From JBBRYB01 sp038238115 (GTDB taxonomy: Bacteria; Actinomycetota; Actinomycetes; Propionibacteriales; Nocardioidaceae), in contig JBBRYB010000152.1 in the NCBI GenBank assembly GCA_038238115.1, positions 1 through 5,824 on the forward strand: DNA of 5,824 nt, read 5' to 3'. Numbering within the stretch: position 1 is the first letter of the stretch; every line of letters begins with the position of its first letter. Of this stretch, positions 5,374-5,824 are shown in pieces. Below the pieces are notes generated by a model. The model saw only the letters and a list, made by a program, of their open reading frames with translations. It ran no database searches and was not told the DNA's origin. The position numbers and the translations under genes were made by a program.

Positions 5374-5824
5374 ATGACTTCTGAGAACCCGACTCACCAG
5401 CGCCGGCGGCCAGTGGACGAGGTCGCGGACCAGTACGTCGCCGACTACGCGGCCGCCGACCCGGTCGTCGCCACCTACCTCGGGATCCGCGGCTACGACC
5501 ACCTGCTGACCGACCTGTCGTCCGACGGGTACGACGACCGCGACGAGCTCACCCGGGTGGCCTACGCCGCGATGGAGAAGGCCGAGCCGTCCGACCAACG
5601 GGAGCAGGCTGCCAAGGACTCGTTCCTCGAGCGGCTGGGCGTTGAGATCGACCAGTCGGAGGCTCGCGCGCCGCAGAGCCGGATCAGCGTCATCACCAGT
5701 GAGCTGCACAGCATCCGCGGCTCCTTCGACCTGATGCCGAAACAGACGCCGGACGACTGGTCCAACATCTCGGCTCGGCTCGCAGCGGTCTCGGCAGCCC
5801 TGGCCGACTACCGCGAGACCCTGC
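5374..5824 (+). CDS. DUF885 family protein, 3' partial
   Basis: The first 150 residues are visible; the frame is still open at the right edge. The segment VADQYVADYAAADPVVATYL (17-36), then GIRGYDHLLTDLSSDGYDDR (37-56), the ERLG motif (86-89) and SIRGSFDLMPKQTPDDWSNI (113-132) fit the N-terminal part of actinobacterial DUF885 proteins, which I recognise by pattern. Full members are usually about 550-600 residues, so roughly a quarter is here. The family carries an HExxPGHH-type motif in its later part and is thought to be metallopeptidase-like; that part is outside the window, so activity cannot be checked. There is no signal peptide, which suggests a cytoplasmic protein. The ATG at 5374 is the only sensible start and has no ribosome binding site (see the -10 element). 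The gene is divergent from the TolB-like operon and is probably functionally separate, although a peptidase near a peptide-binding lipoprotein is notable. Confidence 0.88.
   Translation, partial: MTSENPTHQRRRPVDEVADQYVADYAAADPVVATYLGIRGYDHLLTDLSSDGYDDRDELTRVAYAAMEKAEPSDQREQAAKDSFLERLGVEIDQSEARAPQSRISVITSELHSIRGSFDLMPKQTPDDWSNISARLAAVSAALADYRETL

Noticed and set aside
5353..5709. Minus-strand open frame of 118 codons opposite the DUF885 gene
   Set aside because: The plus-strand frame matches a known family over its whole visible length. The minus frame is a mirror product of its codon bias.

Overview
The window is GC-rich and gene-dense. High-GC codon use, GTG starts, a possible leaderless promoter and the closest recognisable families (ECF sigma factor with a one-helix partner, PD40-repeat secreted proteins, DUF885) point to an actinobacterium. 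I cannot place it to genus. No rRNA, tRNA, CRISPR array, transposase or integrase is visible, and nothing suggests a mobile element.

Layout from left to right. (1) A plus-strand pair: the 3' part of an ECF-type sigma factor (its start lies off the left edge), overlapping by 11 bp a one-helix membrane protein that is probably its anti-sigma factor. (2) Converging on that pair with only 6 bp between stop codons is a minus-strand lipoprotein gene for a family 5 (oligopeptide-type) ABC substrate-binding protein, with no permease or ATPase gene next to it. (3) A 159-bp gap upstream of the lipoprotein gene holds a strong 13-bp-stem hairpin, a probable terminator for the next genes, and a direct repeat that could be an operator. 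(4) Two tandem minus-strand genes encode paralogous secreted TolB-like six-bladed propellers, closely spaced and probably one operon. (5) A 158-bp divergent intergenic region holds a small dyad, a weak 15-nt match to the region upstream of the lipoprotein gene, and a -10 element placed so that the plus-strand transcript would start at its ATG. (6) The 5' part of a DUF885-family gene runs off the right edge.

Working picture (inference): four of the six products are exported or membrane-bound, and the cluster starts with an ECF sigma factor and its membrane partner. A cell-envelope sensing or uptake cluster is plausible: a lipoprotein that binds a peptide-like ligand, two secreted propellers that may bind proteins or glycans, and a sigma/anti-sigma pair that could control them. 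The sequence does not prove that the minus-strand genes are sigma targets; I found no convincing ECF-type promoter in front of them. DUF885 is probably an independent neighbour.
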